A stretch of DNA of 64,000 nucleotides from Cyanobium sp. WAJ14-Wanaka (GTDB lineage: Bacteria; Cyanobacteriota; Cyanobacteriia; PCC-6307; Cyanobiaceae). The stretch lies in contig NZ_JAGQAZ010000002.1 in assembly GCF_024345375.1 (NCBI RefSeq), forward strand, positions 558,001 through 622,000. Direction: 5' to 3'. Position 1 is the stretch's first letter. Every line of letters begins with the position of its first letter. The notes under the pieces were generated by a model. The model had not been told where the DNA came from, did no database searches, and saw only the letters and a list, made by a program, of their open reading frames with translations. Below, one piece after another: positions 54,943 through 63,726 of the stretch. The position numbers were made by a program, and so were the translations under genes.

Positions 54943-57869
54943 TGCGCCAACACCGCCACGCAACGTCCGCAGAGGCTGGGGTGACTGGTGTGGCTGCCGA
55001 TGTTGGTTTCGTAGTGCCAGCAGCGCTCGCATTTTTCGCCGGCCGCCCTGACGATCTGCACCCTTACCCCTGCTTCTTCTGCCTCGGCAAGCACTGGGTT
55101 GCTAGTGGCTTGCATTGACAGCTTGGACACCAGGAGCCAGTCGGCCAGGTTGTCGACCCTGGGGTGGGCGCTGCCAATAACCAGATCTAGGGCCGATTGC
55201 AATTCGGCGGCCGCACTGGCGCCGATCTCAAGGTGCACGGCCGCTTCCAATGAGGAGCCCAGTTCGCCCTGGGAGCGGCAACTTTCCAATTGCCGATTGA
55301 TCTGGGCCCGCAGCTCCAGCAGCTGGGCCATGGGGGCCTCCAGGTCGGCCTCGCCCCAGGGGGCCGGGGCGGTGGGCCAGCCCCGCTCAAAAACTGAAGC
55401 CTCGGCCACCTGGTAGGGGAGGTTTTGCCAGATGTCTTCTGCCATGTGGCAGAGCACCGGCGCAATCAGCCCGGCCAGCCGCTCCACCACCAGGGCCAGC
55501 ACGGTTTGGCAGCTGCGGCGGCGGGCGTCATTGGCCCCACTCACATAGAGCCGATCCTTGGCGATGTCGAGGTAGACGTTGGAGAGGTCGACCACGCAGA
55601 AGTTTTGGAGGGCTTGGAAGAAGCGGTAAAACTCGTAGCTCTCAAAATCTGCGGTTACGGAGCTGATTAGGGAGGCGGTGCGCTGCAGCATCCACCGATC
55701 CAGCAGGGGCAGCTCGGCGTAGGCCACGGCGTGGCCCCCCTCGGCCTGGGGCCTGGGGTCGAAGTCGTGGAGGTTGCCAAGCAGGTAGCGGGCCGTGTTG
55801 CGCACCTTGCGGTAGACGTCGGCCAGTTGCTTGACGATGCCTGGCCCCAGGGGCACATCGGCGGAGTAGTCGACCGAGCTCACCCAGAGGCGCAGCACAT
55901 CGGCGCCATAGGCGGGATCTTGCTTTTCGTTTTTGCCGCCCTCCACCAACACGGCCGGATCGACCACATTGCCCAGGGATTTGCTCATCTTGCGGCCCTT
56001 CTCATCGAGGGTGAAGCCGTGGGTGAGCACCCGCCGGTAGGGGGCGTGGCCGTTGACGGCCACGGAGGTCAGCAGGCTGGATTGGAACCAGCCCCGGTGC
56101 TGGTCTGAGCCCTCCAGGTAGAGATCGGCCGGGTATTGCAGTTCGGCTGCGCGGGGCTGTTGACCCTCGAGACCACCGAGCACCCCGGCCCAGGAGGAGC
56201 CGGAGTCGAACCACACGTCCATAGTGTCGGTGCCCTTGCGGTAATCGGCCGCCTGGTCTGCGTAGGTGTCAGGCAGCAGGCTCGCCTCGTCGCGCTCCCA
56301 CCAGACATCGGCGCCGTGCTCGGCAATCAGGGCTTGGATGTGGCTGAGGGTGTCTGCGTTGAGCAGCACCTCGCCACTTTGGCGGTGATAAAAAACGGGA
56401 ATGGGCACGCCCCAGGTGCGCTGGCGCGAGATGCACCAATCGCCCCGCTCGCTCACCATCGATTCGATCCGGTTGCGGCCACTGGCCGGCAGCCACTCCA
56501 CCTCGGCAATGGCGGCTAGGGCCTGCTCCCTAAACCCCTCTACCGATGCAAACCACTGCTCGGTGGCGCGGAAGATTGTTGGTTTTTTGGTGCGCCAGTC
56601 GTAGGGGTAGCGGTGTTCGTAGCGCTCCTCGGCGAGCAGGGCCCCTGCGCTCTTGAGGGCTTCGATGATGGTGGGGTTGGCGTCCTTGAGCACGTTGGTG
56701 CCCGCAAAGGGGCCGGCCTCGGCGGTCAGGGTGCCGCCCTCATCCACCGGGCAGAGCACCGGCAGGCCGTATTTCTTGCCGGTGTTGAAGTCGTCGACGC
56801 CATGGCCCGGGGCGGTGTGTACCAGGCCCGTGCCGGTTTCGGTGGTGATGTAGTCGCCGCCGAGCACCACCGGGCTGGAGCGCTCGAGTAGGGGGTGGCG
56901 ATAGGTGATGCCCTCCAGTTCGGCCCCCTTGAGGGTGAGCAGCGGTTCTAGGGCCATGCCCAGGCTTTTCTCCAGGCCCTCCACCAGCTCTGCGGCCACC
57001 AGTAGGTGGCGCTTGCTGCCACTGGTCGGACAGCTGCTGCGGCAGATGGCGTAGTTGAGCTTGCCGTTCACCGATACGGCCAGGTTGGCCGGCAGGGTCC
57101 AGGGGGTGGTGGTCCAGATCGCCACCGCTAGGTTTTCCGTGGCGCCGGCGGCGGCTAGTTGGGCCTCCAGGCTTTCGGGCAGGGTTTCCACCGCGAAGGC
57201 CACATACACGCTTGGGGAGGTGTGGCCATCGGGATATTCCAGTTCCGCCTCCGCCAGGGCGGTGCGGGAACTGGGGCTCCAGTGCACGGGTTTAAGGCCC
57301 CGGTAGATGTGGCCAGCCAAGACCATCTGGCCAAATACGCCGATTTGGGCGGCTTCGTAGCTTTTTTGCAGGGTCAGGTAGGGCTGGTCCCAGTCGCCCC
57401 AAATGCCCCAGCGCTGGAAGCCGGCTTTTTGGCCCTCCACCTGCTCTAGGGCAAAGGCGTGGGCCTTTTGGCGCAGGCTGATCGGTGTGAGCTCCTGGCG
57501 CTCGCTGCTGCTGAGGCCCTGGAGCACCTTCAGCTCGATCGGCAGACCGTGGCAATCCCAGCCGGGAATAAAGCGGGCTTTCTTGCCCTGGAGCAGGGCC
57601 GTTTTGTTGATGATGTCCTTGAGGATCTTGTTGAGGGCATGGCCCACATGCAGGTTCCCGTTGGCGTAGGGGGGGCCGTCGTGGAGGGTGAAACTTTCTC
57701 CGGGGTTCTGCTGACTAAGCCTTTCGTAGAGGCGACTTTCGGCCCAAAAGCGCTGCAGCTCGGGTTCGCGTGCCTTGGCATTGGCCCGCATGTTGAAAGG
57801 CGTTTGCAGCAGGTTGAGCGTGTCCTTGTAGGCAGAAGCCGGGGTGGAATTGTCCGGACGCGCGCTCAC
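54939..57869 (-). CDS. ileS: isoleucyl-tRNA synthetase
   Basis: Class I aminoacyl-tRNA synthetase of 976 aa. The HIGH-type motif is in LHVGHALNKILKDII, the KMSKS loop in GRKMSKSLGNVVDP, the editing domain spans about 190-400, and the C-terminal zinc finger has CERCWHYE and LCGRCVAVL. Length and order are normal. The cupin gene follows with a 4-base overlap. A 24-base gap separates it from the Ycf66-like gene upstream on the same strand. Confidence 0.97.
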   Translation of the reverse strand: MSARPDNSTPASAYKDTLNLLQTPFNMRANAKAREPELQRFWAESRLYERLSQQNPGESFTLHDGPPYANGNLHVGHALNKILKDIINKTALLQGKKARFIPGWDCHGLPIELKVLQGLSSSERQELTPISLRQKAHAFALEQVEGQKAGFQRWGIWGDWDQPYLTLQKSYEAAQIGVFGQMVLAGHIYRGLKPVHWSPSSRTALAEAELEYPDGHTSPSVYVAFAVETLPESLEAQLAAAGATENLAVAIWTTTPWTLPANLAVSVNGKLNYAICRSSCPTSGSKRHLLVAAELVEGLEKSLGMALEPLLTLKGAELEGITYRHPLLERSSPVVLGGDYITTETGTGLVHTAPGHGVDDFNTGKKYGLPVLCPVDEGGTLTAEAGPFAGTNVLKDANPTIIEALKSAGALLAEERYEHRYPYDWRTKKPTIFRATEQWFASVEGFREQALAAIAEVEWLPASGRNRIESMVSERGDWCISRQRTWGVPIPVFYHRQSGEVLLNADTLSHIQALIAEHGADVWWERDEASLLPDTYADQAADYRKGTDTMDVWFDSGSSWAGVLGGLEGQQPRAAELQYPADLYLEGSDQHRGWFQSSLLTSVAVNGHAPYRRVLTHGFTLDEKGRKMSKSLGNVVDPAVLVEGGKNEKQDPAYGADVLRLWVSSVDYSADVPLGPGIVKQLADVYRKVRNTARYLLGNLHDFDPRPQAEGGHAVAYAELPLLDRWMLQRTASLISSVTADFESYEFYRFFQALQNFCVVDLSNVYLDIAKDRLYVSGANDARRRSCQTVLALVVERLAGLIAPVLCHMAEDIWQNLPYQVAEASVFERGWPTAPAPWGEADLEAPMAQLLELRAQINRQLESCRSQGELGSSLEAAVHLEIGASAAAELQSALDLVIGSAHPRVDNLADWLLVSKLSMQATSNPVLAEAEEAGVRVQIVRAAGEKCERCWHYETNIGSHTSHPSLCGRCVAVLAQ

Positions 57870-57893
57870 ATCGCCTTTGGCATCAAGGGGCGA

Positions 57894-58394
57894 TTATCCC
57901 GCCTGGCTGTTTTGAGCGCTGCTGGTTTCAGCCAGCAGCAAGCTGTCCACTTCGTTTAGGGAGCTCACCACCTGCACCTCGGGCTCTGGGCGCACCCAGC
58001 GTTTGGTGGTGGCTTTGGCTTCGGAGGGGGCTTTGGGCAGTGATTTGGGCAGGGCCTGCAGCAGCTTGCCGCTGACGGCAGCCAGTTGCTGGAGGCTGCT
58101 GCCCCAGCGCTCCGGCGAACTAAAGCTGTCCTGCTCTGCTTCGCTGAGCTGGCGCCAGCGCCCCTGGCCCACCTCCAGGGCCAGGCGAGAGAGCAGCAGG
58201 CCACCGCAGAGCACCCCAAGCATGGGCGCGCCTTGGAGTCGGTCTTTGCTGGTTACGAGCACCAGGCCCAGCAGCAGCAGCACCGCCCCCCAGGCCGAAT
58301 CACGGGGCCGGCTTAGTTCGGTTGCCAGCAGGGGCAGGAGCAGCACCGCCAGCCCCAGCAGCAGGGCTACCGAGCCTCCCAAGGTGGCAACCAT
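57894..58394 (-). CDS. Ycf66-like membrane protein
   Basis: 166-aa protein with three to four hydrophobic segments in the first 100 residues (LLLGLAVLLLPLLATELS, AWGAVLLLLGLVLV, MLGVLCGGLLLSRLAL) followed by a soluble Ser/Pro/Lys-rich tail. The layout resembles cyanobacterial Ycf66, but the match is by eye only. The frame is open further upstream across the tRNA-Leu on the opposite strand; I place the start at ATG 58394 (MVATLGGSV), where the membrane part begins. Confidence 0.55.
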   Translation of the reverse strand: MVATLGGSVALLLGLAVLLLPLLATELSRPRDSAWGAVLLLLGLVLVTSKDRLQGAPMLGVLCGGLLLSRLALEVGQGRWRQLSEAEQDSFSSPERWGSSLQQLAAVSGKLLQALPKSLPKAPSEAKATTKRWVRPEPEVQVVSSLNEVDSLLLAETSSAQNSQAG

Positions 58395-58503
58395 GGTGTC
58401 TAGGCAAGTGTTGGGGCAAGTGTGGGGGCAAGCAAAGCGCCCGCTAGCCATTCTGGCCATGGTTCGCCTGTTGGCTGCGGGGTCTTCCTTAAAGTCCTTG
58501 CTC

Positions 58504-58585
58504 GCCCACCTGGCGGAATTGGTAGACGCGCTGGTTTTAGGTACCAGTGGCTTAGGTCGTGGGGGTTCAAGTCCCCCGGTGGGCA
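58504..58585 (+). tRNA. tRNA-Leu (anticodon TAG)
   Basis: Acceptor stem GCCCACC pairs with GGTGGGC, discriminator A is present, and CCA is not encoded. The anticodon stem CTGGT/ACCAG encloses TTTAGGT (anticodon TAG). A class II long variable arm lies between the anticodon and T arms (GGGGG-TTCAAGT-CCCCC). crtR begins 51 bases later in the same direction. Confidence 0.95.
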
Positions 58586-58636
58586 TCAGCGGTTCCTAGA
58601 ACTCGCGTTTTTATTAGCCATGCAGCAGCATCTGGA

Positions 58637-59656
58637 ATGACCCTGGACCTTGCTGCCACCCCCCATCAACTTTCTGTGGTGACCGCCGAGCTGCCCCGTT
58701 CCGTTCCTAAGGAATTTCTTGATCCCCCCGCCCCTTGGAATCCAACGGTGGGCTTATTTCTGGGTGGCTATGCAATGGCGGCCATCACGATTTGGGGATG
58801 GTTTGTGGGCCAGTGGCCCCTCTATGTGCTGCTAGCAACTGGCTTTTTGGCCTTGCATTTGGAGGGCACGGTCATCCATGACGCCTGCCACAACGCCGCC
58901 CATCCCAATCGCTTCTGGAACGCGGTGATGGGCCATGGGGCGGCACTGTTACTCGGTTTTAGTTTTCCGGTGTTCACGCGGGTGCATCTTCAGCACCATG
59001 CCCATGTGAATGATCCAAAGCATGATCCCGACCACATAGTTAGTACTTTTGGGCCGCTGTGGCTGATTGCACCTCGATTTTTCTATCACGAGTTTTTCTT
59101 TTTCCAGCGTCGGCTGTGGCGCCGCTATGAGCTGCTGGAGTGGGGAATTGCCAGGGCTGTTTTCGCTTCAATTGTGATAGCCGCAGCTAACCATGGATTT
59201 CTCAATTTTGTTTTCAACTGCTGGTTTGCCCCAGCCTTGATGGTGGGCGTAACCCTTGGTTTGTTTTTCGATTATTTGCCCCACCGGCCTTTTCAGTCGC
59301 GCAACCGCTGGCACAACGCCCGGGTTTATCCAAGCCGAATGATGAACTGGCTGATCATGGGCCAGAACTACCACCTAATACACCATCTATGGCCATCTAT
59401 TCCCTGGTTTGAGTATCGTCCTGCCTATCACGCCACCAGCCACATACTCGATGCCAAGGGATCTCCCCAAAGGCTGGGCTTGTTTGAAACTAAGAGCGAT
59501 GGATTTAACTTCCTATACGACATATTCCTTGGGGTTCGCAGCCACAGCAAGCGCCGCAGCAAGTTGCGTCCAATTGCAGCCTTGATGCCCACCCGCCATG
59601 CCAGGCGTCGTGTGCTCGAAGTGCTTCATCAAACGGCAGTGTCGCCCAACCGCTAA
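58637..59656 (+). CDS. crtR: beta-carotene hydroxylase
   Basis: Membrane-bound di-iron hydroxylase of the fatty-acid-desaturase type that converts beta-carotene to zeaxanthin. The 339-aa product from ATG 58637 carries three His boxes: HDACHNAAH (81-89), HLQHHAH (117-123) and HLIHH (246-250), plus further His residues at WHNARVYP and ATSH. Hydrophobic spans lie between the boxes. It is unlike plant CrtZ/BCH. It may be co-transcribed with the tRNA-Leu just upstream and is convergent with gatC. Confidence 0.92.
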   Translation: MTLDLAATPHQLSVVTAELPRSVPKEFLDPPAPWNPTVGLFLGGYAMAAITIWGWFVGQWPLYVLLATGFLALHLEGTVIHDACHNAAHPNRFWNAVMGHGAALLLGFSFPVFTRVHLQHHAHVNDPKHDPDHIVSTFGPLWLIAPRFFYHEFFFFQRRLWRRYELLEWGIARAVFASIVIAAANHGFLNFVFNCWFAPALMVGVTLGLFFDYLPHRPFQSRNRWHNARVYPSRMMNWLIMGQNYHLIHHLWPSIPWFEYRPAYHATSHILDAKGSPQRLGLFETKSDGFNFLYDIFLGVRSHSKRRSKLRPIAALMPTRHARRRVLEVLHQTAVSPNR

Positions 59657-59662
59657 ATATTT

Positions 59663-59950
59663 TTAGAGGATCCTCGGAACCCGGAAAAAGTCCCCTTCCC
59701 GCTGGGGGGCGAGGTTGAGCAGGTCATCGCGAACCCCAGTGGGCTCAACGGAATCCTGGCGCGTCACATTGACCACTTCCACGGCCCGGGTTGTGGGGGG
59801 CACCCCTTCCGTATCCACCTGCTCGAGATGGGCCACGTAGCCAAGGATGCGCTCGAGTTGGCCGGTATAGGTGGCGATCTTTTCCTCTGGCAAGGCGAGC
59901 CGGGCTAGTTGGGCCACCTTGCGCACGTCGTCTGCGCTGATCTTGCTCAT
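59663..59950 (-). CDS. gatC: Asp-tRNA(Asn)/Glu-tRNA(Gln) amidotransferase subunit C
   Basis: Small scaffold subunit of GatCAB, which turns misacylated Glu-tRNA(Gln) or Asp-tRNA(Asn) into the correct forms; other subunits are elsewhere. The 95-aa product has [37 protein letters not shown] and the C-terminal [11 protein letters not shown], typical of GatC. It is 32 bases downstream of the creatininase gene on the same strand and 6 bases from crtR. Confidence 0.95.
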   Translation of the reverse strand: MSKISADDVRKVAQLARLALPEEKIATYTGQLERILGYVAHLEQVDTEGVPPTTRAVEVVNVTRQDSVEPTGVRDDLLNLAPQREGDFFRVPRIL

Positions 59951-59982
59951 GGAAAGCCCACCGGCTGAAGCTTGAACCGACG

Positions 59983-60768
59983 CTAGCCGCCGACCAGGAA
60001 GGTTTCTAGGTCGGCAACCAGGGCGGTGGCGGCCAAATCGAGGAAGGTGGCGCCGTGATCGGCCTGGGCCAGGAAGGGATCTGAGCCCATGCGGCCGTCG
60101 GGGTGGCGGCGGCGGAAGTCTTCTGGACCGTGGATAGGCCCTGCGGGCGCTGCCTCAGGCAGGGGCCTTTGCTTGCTCTGCAGGCTGGGCTCTAGTTGCA
60201 GGGTGAGGGCGATTTCGCTGGGGGTTGCGTGGTGCCCTTCCCGATCGCCGTAGAGGCGGCGGGCTTCCTGCATTACGGGTCCGGCCATGAACCAGTTGGA
60301 GAGCTTGCAGCGCAGCCGATCGGCATTCGGCAGCCCCCTGGCCGCGGCGCTGGCATGGGCCTGGGCAAAGGCTGCCTTGCTGGTGGCGATGTTGCCGCCA
60401 TGGCCATTGATCACAAAGATCCGCTCGAAGCCATGGCGTGCCAGGGAAAGCACGATGTCGTGCAATACGGCCAGCAGGGTGGAGGGCTGCAGGCTGATGG
60501 TGCCGGCAAAGCCCAGGTGGTGCTCCGCCATGCCGAAGGCCTGGGCTGGGGTTACGAGTACCCCGCTGCGGCGACCCACCTCAAGGGCCACGGCCTCTGC
60601 GGTGAGGGCATCGGTGCCGATGGCGCCCGTGGGGCCGTGTTGCTCGGTGGAACCCAGGGGCACGATCACACCTTTGCAGTGCTCGAGGTAGGTTTCCACT
60701 TCGGGCCAGCTGCGCAGCTGCAGACGGATCGATTCAGTGGTGGCCGGGCCTGGAAGGGAAATGGTCAT
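59983..60768 (-). CDS. creatininase-family protein
   Basis: 261-aa member of the creatininase/FAPy-deformylase amidohydrolase family. Metal-site residues are in [29 protein letters not shown] and [13 protein letters not shown]. The family also includes enzymes of flavin and cofactor degradation, so creatinine is unlikely as the natural substrate in a cyanobacterium. It is upstream of gatC and divergent from the 98-aa gene. Confidence 0.85.
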   Translation of the reverse strand: MTISLPGPATTESIRLQLRSWPEVETYLEHCKGVIVPLGSTEQHGPTGAIGTDALTAEAVALEVGRRSGVLVTPAQAFGMAEHHLGFAGTISLQPSTLLAVLHDIVLSLARHGFERIFVINGHGGNIATSKAAFAQAHASAAARGLPNADRLRCKLSNWFMAGPVMQEARRLYGDREGHHATPSEIALTLQLEPSLQSKQRPLPEAAPAGPIHGPEDFRRRHPDGRMGSDPFLAQADHGATFLDLAATALVADLETFLVGG

Positions 60769-60831
60769 GGTGAACAGCGAGACCCCGGGTGGGATTGCCT
60801 AAGATTGGAATGCCAGCTGCGCCATGGGCCC

Positions 60832-61128
60832 ATGCTGCAACGCAAGCTCGATCAATTCTGCTCTGAACAGCGCCCGGTCTGGGTGTTCCTGCGGGACCAG
60901 CAGCGCTGGGTGGAGGAGGCCCTAGTGGTGGCCGTTGAGGGCGACCTGGTAACCCTGCGCTACGACGCAGAGGACGACGACGAAACCCATAGCTGGGAAG
61001 AAAGCGTGCGCCTCGATTCGATTGGGGCCGTAAGTACCCGGTTGGCCTACGTATGCCGCAGTGGTGATCCCGACGACGTGATCACCTCGGAAGACTGCCC
61101 CGAGGCTGAGCGGCTCAGCAATCCCTAG
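60832..61128 (+). CDS. DUF6679-like small acidic protein
   Basis: 98-aa soluble protein. The N-terminal LQRKLDQFCSEQRPVWVFLR and middle EGDLVTLRYDAEDDDETHSW, given here in part as EGDLVTLRYDAEDDDE, then SWEESVRLDSIGAV fit a cyanobacterial family I recall as DUF6679. Function is unknown. The start ATG 60832 is preferred because family residues begin there; the frame is open far upstream over the creatininase gene in antisense. Confidence 0.7.
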   Translation: MLQRKLDQFCSEQRPVWVFLRDQQRWVEEALVVAVEGDLVTLRYDAEDDDETHSWEESVRLDSIGAVSTRLAYVCRSGDPDDVITSEDCPEAERLSNP

Positions 61129-61152
61129 GCAACCGGATGGTTGCTAGACAAT

Positions 61153-61290
61153 TCAGTGGGCGGTGCCGTTGCCGTCGTACTTGTCGGTGTCGTAGTAGCC
61201 GCCCTTGGTGCCAAAGAACAGGGTCGACAAGACAAAAATCCCGCTGCCAAAAATCAGCACGGTGGCGAGGCTGAAGCCTGAGGTGTCCAT
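61153..61290 (-). CDS. 45-aa single-span membrane protein, unknown
   Basis: I do not recognise it as a named photosystem subunit. The peptide starts MDTSGFSLATVLIFGSGIF, has one span at about residues 7-26 and then FFGTKGGYYDTDKYDGNGTAH, an acidic and tyrosine-rich tail. ATG is at 61288-61290 and TGA at 61153-61155. The size and layout resemble small subunits of cyanobacterial thylakoid complexes. It lies in the gap between the DUF6679-like gene and pyrB, on the opposite strand. Confidence 0.65.
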   Translation of the reverse strand: MDTSGFSLATVLIFGSGIFVLSTLFFGTKGGYYDTDKYDGNGTAH

Positions 61291-61457
61291 GGTGCCGGCT
61301 GCCGCAGGGTGTTAATGCATCCACTCTGGCGGGTTGAGGCCCCTTGAGCAGCTTCTGTTCTTTACCACTCACCTACGGCGTAACGCAGCGCCGCCTCCAA
61401 ATCCTCAGCTTCGTGGATGCGTATCCCTTAATCTAAATCTGTGAGCCGACCCCGCCC

Positions 61458-62480
61458 TTGAGCAACTGGAGTCACCGCCATGTGCTGGATCTGGCGGCCT
61501 TCTCGTTAGCCGACTACGCCACCGTATTGGAATTGGCCCAGCGGTTTCGGGCCATGCCGGTGGCAGGTGCCCGCAAGCTTCCGGCTCTCCAGGGCCGGCT
61601 GATGACCAGCCTGTTTTTTGAGCCCAGCACCCGCACTAGAAGCAGTTTTGAGCTGGCCGCTAAAAGGCTCTCAGCTGATGTGCAGAGCTTTTCGCCCTCC
61701 TCCAGCTCCCTAAGTAAGGGCGAAAGCATCCTCGATACGGCCCGCACCTACGTGGCGATGGGGGCCAATGTGCTGGTGGTGCGGCACCGCTGTGCGGGCG
61801 TACCCCAGGGCCTGGCCAGGGACCTTGACCAAGCCGGCGAATCGGTGGCGGTTCTCAATGCTGGCGATGGTCTGCGCAGTCACCCCAGCCAGGGCCTCTT
61901 AGATCTCTTTACCCTTGCGCGCCATTTCAACCCCGAGCTGCCCACGCCAGAGGCCTTGCGCGGCAAAAGGATTGTGATTGTGGGCGATGTGCTCCACTCC
62001 CGTGTGGCGCGCTCCAACCTCTGGGCCCTGACCGCCTGCGGTGCCCAGGTGGTGCTCTGCGGACCCGCCACCCTGTTGCCGGATGCCTTTAGTGGCTTCG
62101 TTGATGCTCCCCCCCCAGGGCTGGCGGCTGATCCGGTGGCCCAGCGCGGCCCTATCCAGGTGGTGCGCAGCCTGGAGGAGGCCCTGCCTGGAGCCGATGC
62201 GGTGATGACCCTGCGCCTGCAAAAGGAACGGATGCACCAGCACTTGCTCACCAGTCTGGATCGCTACCACCAGCTCTACGGCCTTACCCATCAGCGCCTG
62301 GCCCTCTGCGGCAAGCCCGTGCCAGTGCTCCACCCGGGCCCGGTTAATCGGGGTGTCGAGCTGGCGGGCTCCTTGCTGGATGATCCGGCCACCAGCCTGG
62401 TGGAAGAGCAGGTGCGCAATGGCATCCCGATCCGGATGGCCCTGCTCTATTTGCTGGCGGCAAAGGGGGCTAGCGCCTAG
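61458..62480 (+). CDS. pyrB: aspartate carbamoyltransferase catalytic subunit
   Basis: Forms carbamoyl aspartate in de novo pyrimidine synthesis. The 340-aa product has [19 protein letters not shown] with the carbamoyl phosphate loop [17 protein letters not shown] and [12 protein letters not shown]. Length is slightly longer than average. The start is TTG 61458 ([16 protein letters not shown]); no closer ATG or GTG is in frame. No PyrI-like gene is near, so regulation by a PyrI subunit is not suggested. It overlaps the DUF565 gene by 4 bases tail to tail. Confidence 0.95.
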   Translation: MSNWSHRHVLDLAAFSLADYATVLELAQRFRAMPVAGARKLPALQGRLMTSLFFEPSTRTRSSFELAAKRLSADVQSFSPSSSSLSKGESILDTARTYVAMGANVLVVRHRCAGVPQGLARDLDQAGESVAVLNAGDGLRSHPSQGLLDLFTLARHFNPELPTPEALRGKRIVIVGDVLHSRVARSNLWALTACGAQVVLCGPATLLPDAFSGFVDAPPPGLAADPVAQRGPIQVVRSLEEALPGADAVMTLRLQKERMHQHLLTSLDRYHQLYGLTHQRLALCGKPVPVLHPGPVNRGVELAGSLLDDPATSLVEEQVRNGIPIRMALLYLLAAKGASA

Positions 62481-62881
62481 AGCAGCTTGAAGCCATCGAG
62501 TAGTAGGCCATAGAGCAGTCCGATCCTGGCCATGTCGAGCAATTGCAGGCTGAGGGGATTGCTTTGGCGCCTAATCAGCGGGCCACGGGCGCGAATGGCC
62601 AGTTCGATTGCGACCACGCAAATCAGGGCCCCCAGTGGATCTAGCTCGGCCAAGGCGCCACTGATGGTGCCAATGCCGCCGCCGATGCTGAAACTCACCA
62701 GCAGCACGATTAGCTGCAGGGATAGGCGTCGCCAGGGGTTGGTGGACCAAGCCTCAAGCTGGGCCAATGCCTGGGCCACCCTCAGCTGGAAGCGGGTTTG
62801 CTGGTAGCGCTGCAAGGTGTTGTGGGCAGGGAGCTGGCTTGCGGTGATCCCCATCACCCGGCCCAAGCCCTGCCAGACCAT
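62477..62881 (-). CDS. DUF565/Ycf20-like membrane protein
   Basis: 134-aa protein with a predominantly helical N-terminus ([18 protein letters not shown]), then [23 protein letters not shown] and two hydrophobic segments (about 54-77 and 84-100), resembling Ycf20/DUF565 proteins of cyanobacteria and plastids. An internal ATG 27 bases in (MGITASQL) is another possible start. It overlaps pyrB by 4 bases. A 12-base inverted repeat lies just upstream (62890-62926). Confidence 0.7.
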   Translation of the reverse strand: MVWQGLGRVMGITASQLPAHNTLQRYQQTRFQLRVAQALAQLEAWSTNPWRRLSLQLIVLLVSFSIGGGIGTISGALAELDPLGALICVVAIELAIRARGPLIRRQSNPLSLQLLDMARIGLLYGLLLDGFKLL

Positions 62882-62889
62882 TTTACACC

Positions 62890-62926
62890 ATCAGTGGCGT
62901 AGTAGCAACATTTGTACGCTACTGAT
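62890..62926. promoter_or_regulatory. inverted repeat upstream of the DUF565 gene
   Basis: ATCAGTGGCGTA at 62890-62901 pairs with TACGCTACTGAT at 62915-62926 with a single G-T-type mismatch, around a 13-base loop. It lies 9-45 bases upstream of the DUF565 start, where an operator or a leader hairpin would be expected. On the minus strand it contains GTACAAATGTTG, which resembles the cyanobacterial LexA pattern GTAC-N4-GTWC with one mismatch. The regulator is not known. Confidence 0.4.
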
Positions 62927-62990
62927 AGGGGATCGCCACAAAAGAGCTAATGCTTGACGCAGGCCAGGCTGGGCTCTGGCCTGAATTGGC

Positions 62991-63185
62991 TCAGGAATCG
63001 CTGTCTTTCTTGCGGGATTTCCCTTCCAGCAATTCCAGCAGCGCTTCCATCTGGGCCATCACGCCCCGCACCTCACCAGCCTCTGGCAGCAAACCGTCTT
63101 CCTGCACCCCCTGGTGCATTTCCCGAAGCTCTTGGCGGATGTAGCGAAGATGGCTTACCACCTGCTCACGCTTTGATTGGGACAT
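62991..63185 (-). CDS. small helical protein, 64 aa, unknown
   Basis: I do not recognise the family. The peptide is strongly helical, with SKREQVVSHLRYIRQELREM as a probable amphipathic helix followed by MAQMEALLELLEGKSRKKDSD. It resembles short cyanobacterial coiled-coil proteins. It follows the PCP-reductase-like gene on the same strand after a 42-base gap and precedes the DUF565 gene. Confidence 0.6.
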   Translation of the reverse strand: MSQSKREQVVSHLRYIRQELREMHQGVQEDGLLPEAGEVRGVMAQMEALLELLEGKSRKKDSDS

Positions 63186-63227
63186 GAAAAAAACGTTACT
63201 TGTTGTCCCTTTTACCGCATCGTCGGT

Positions 63228-63389
63228 TTACTTCTGACCGAATTGGGTTTTGGCGCTCTCGTAAAAGCCTTCATCCACCTCGCTTTTTCCAGCTTCCACG
63301 GCTAATCCTTCGATCTTGCGGCGCACTACGGGCCGTACAAAAAACGGCACTTCCTTGAGCCGACTTTCGGCGCTTGGGGTCCATTCCAT
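63228..63389 (-). CDS. PCP-reductase-like small protein
   Basis: 53-aa protein resembling the short domain found at the C-terminus of light-independent protochlorophyllide reductase subunit B. The pattern is W-P-x-A near the start (MEWTPSAESRL), then PFFVRPVVRRKIEGLAVEAG, given in part as PFFVRPVVRRKIEG, and SEVDEGFYESAK. ATG 63387-63389 begins 4 bases after the mature end of tRNA-Ala and TAA is at 63228-63230. As a stand-alone peptide it may bind chlorophyll precursors or a partner protein, which is unproven. Confidence 0.75.
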   Translation of the reverse strand: MEWTPSAESRLKEVPFFVRPVVRRKIEGLAVEAGKSEVDEGFYESAKTQFGQK

Positions 63390-63393
63390 GGAA

Positions 63394-63466
63394 TGGAGAA
63401 TAGGGGACTCGAACCCCTGACCTCTGCGGTGCGATCGCAGCGCTCTACCAGCTGAGCTAATTCCCC
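63394..63466 (-). tRNA. tRNA-Ala (anticodon CGC)
   Basis: On the minus strand the acceptor stem GGGGAAT pairs with ATTCTCC (one G-T pair), discriminator A is present and CCA is not encoded. The D arm is TAGCTCAGCTGGTAGAGC, the anticodon stem CTGCG/CGCAG encloses ATCGCAC (anticodon CGC) and the T arm is AGGGG-TTCGAGT-CCCCT. The anticodon arm contains a HIP1 palindrome (63431-63438). The PCP-reductase-like gene begins 5 bases downstream in the same direction. Confidence 0.94.
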
Positions 63467-63516
63467 TTCAGCGGCGCCATTATCTCCAAAGGTCAGTTCC
63501 CCAAGCCCTTTCTGCC

Positions 63517-63726
63517 ATGAGCGCCGCGATTACCCCAGAACGGCTAGCTGCCTTTGATGAAGAGACCACCGCTGAGCTGGCCCATCGACTGGAAGAAGAC
63601 GACTATCCATCGGCCTTCGATGGCCTGGCGGATTGGCACTTGATGCGGGCCCTGGCCATTCACCGCCCCGAGTTAGCGCGCCCCTACGTGCACCTGGTGG
63701 ATCAAGAGCCCTTTGATGAGGATTGA
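63517..63726 (+). CDS. DUF2555-like small protein
   Basis: 69-aa soluble protein. The core ELAHRLEEDDYPSAFDGLAD followed by WHLMRALAIHRPELARPYVH fits what I recall of the cyanobacterial DUF2555 family. Function is unknown to me. Its last 11 bases overlap the start of coaBC, so coupled translation is likely. Confidence 0.75.
   Translation: MSAAITPERLAAFDEETTAELAHRLEEDDYPSAFDGLADWHLMRALAIHRPELARPYVHLVDQEPFDED

Noticed and set aside
59983-60768. creatinine metabolism
   Set aside because: Creatininase-family proteins have several functions; there is no other creatine-related gene, so the family name should not be read as the substrate.
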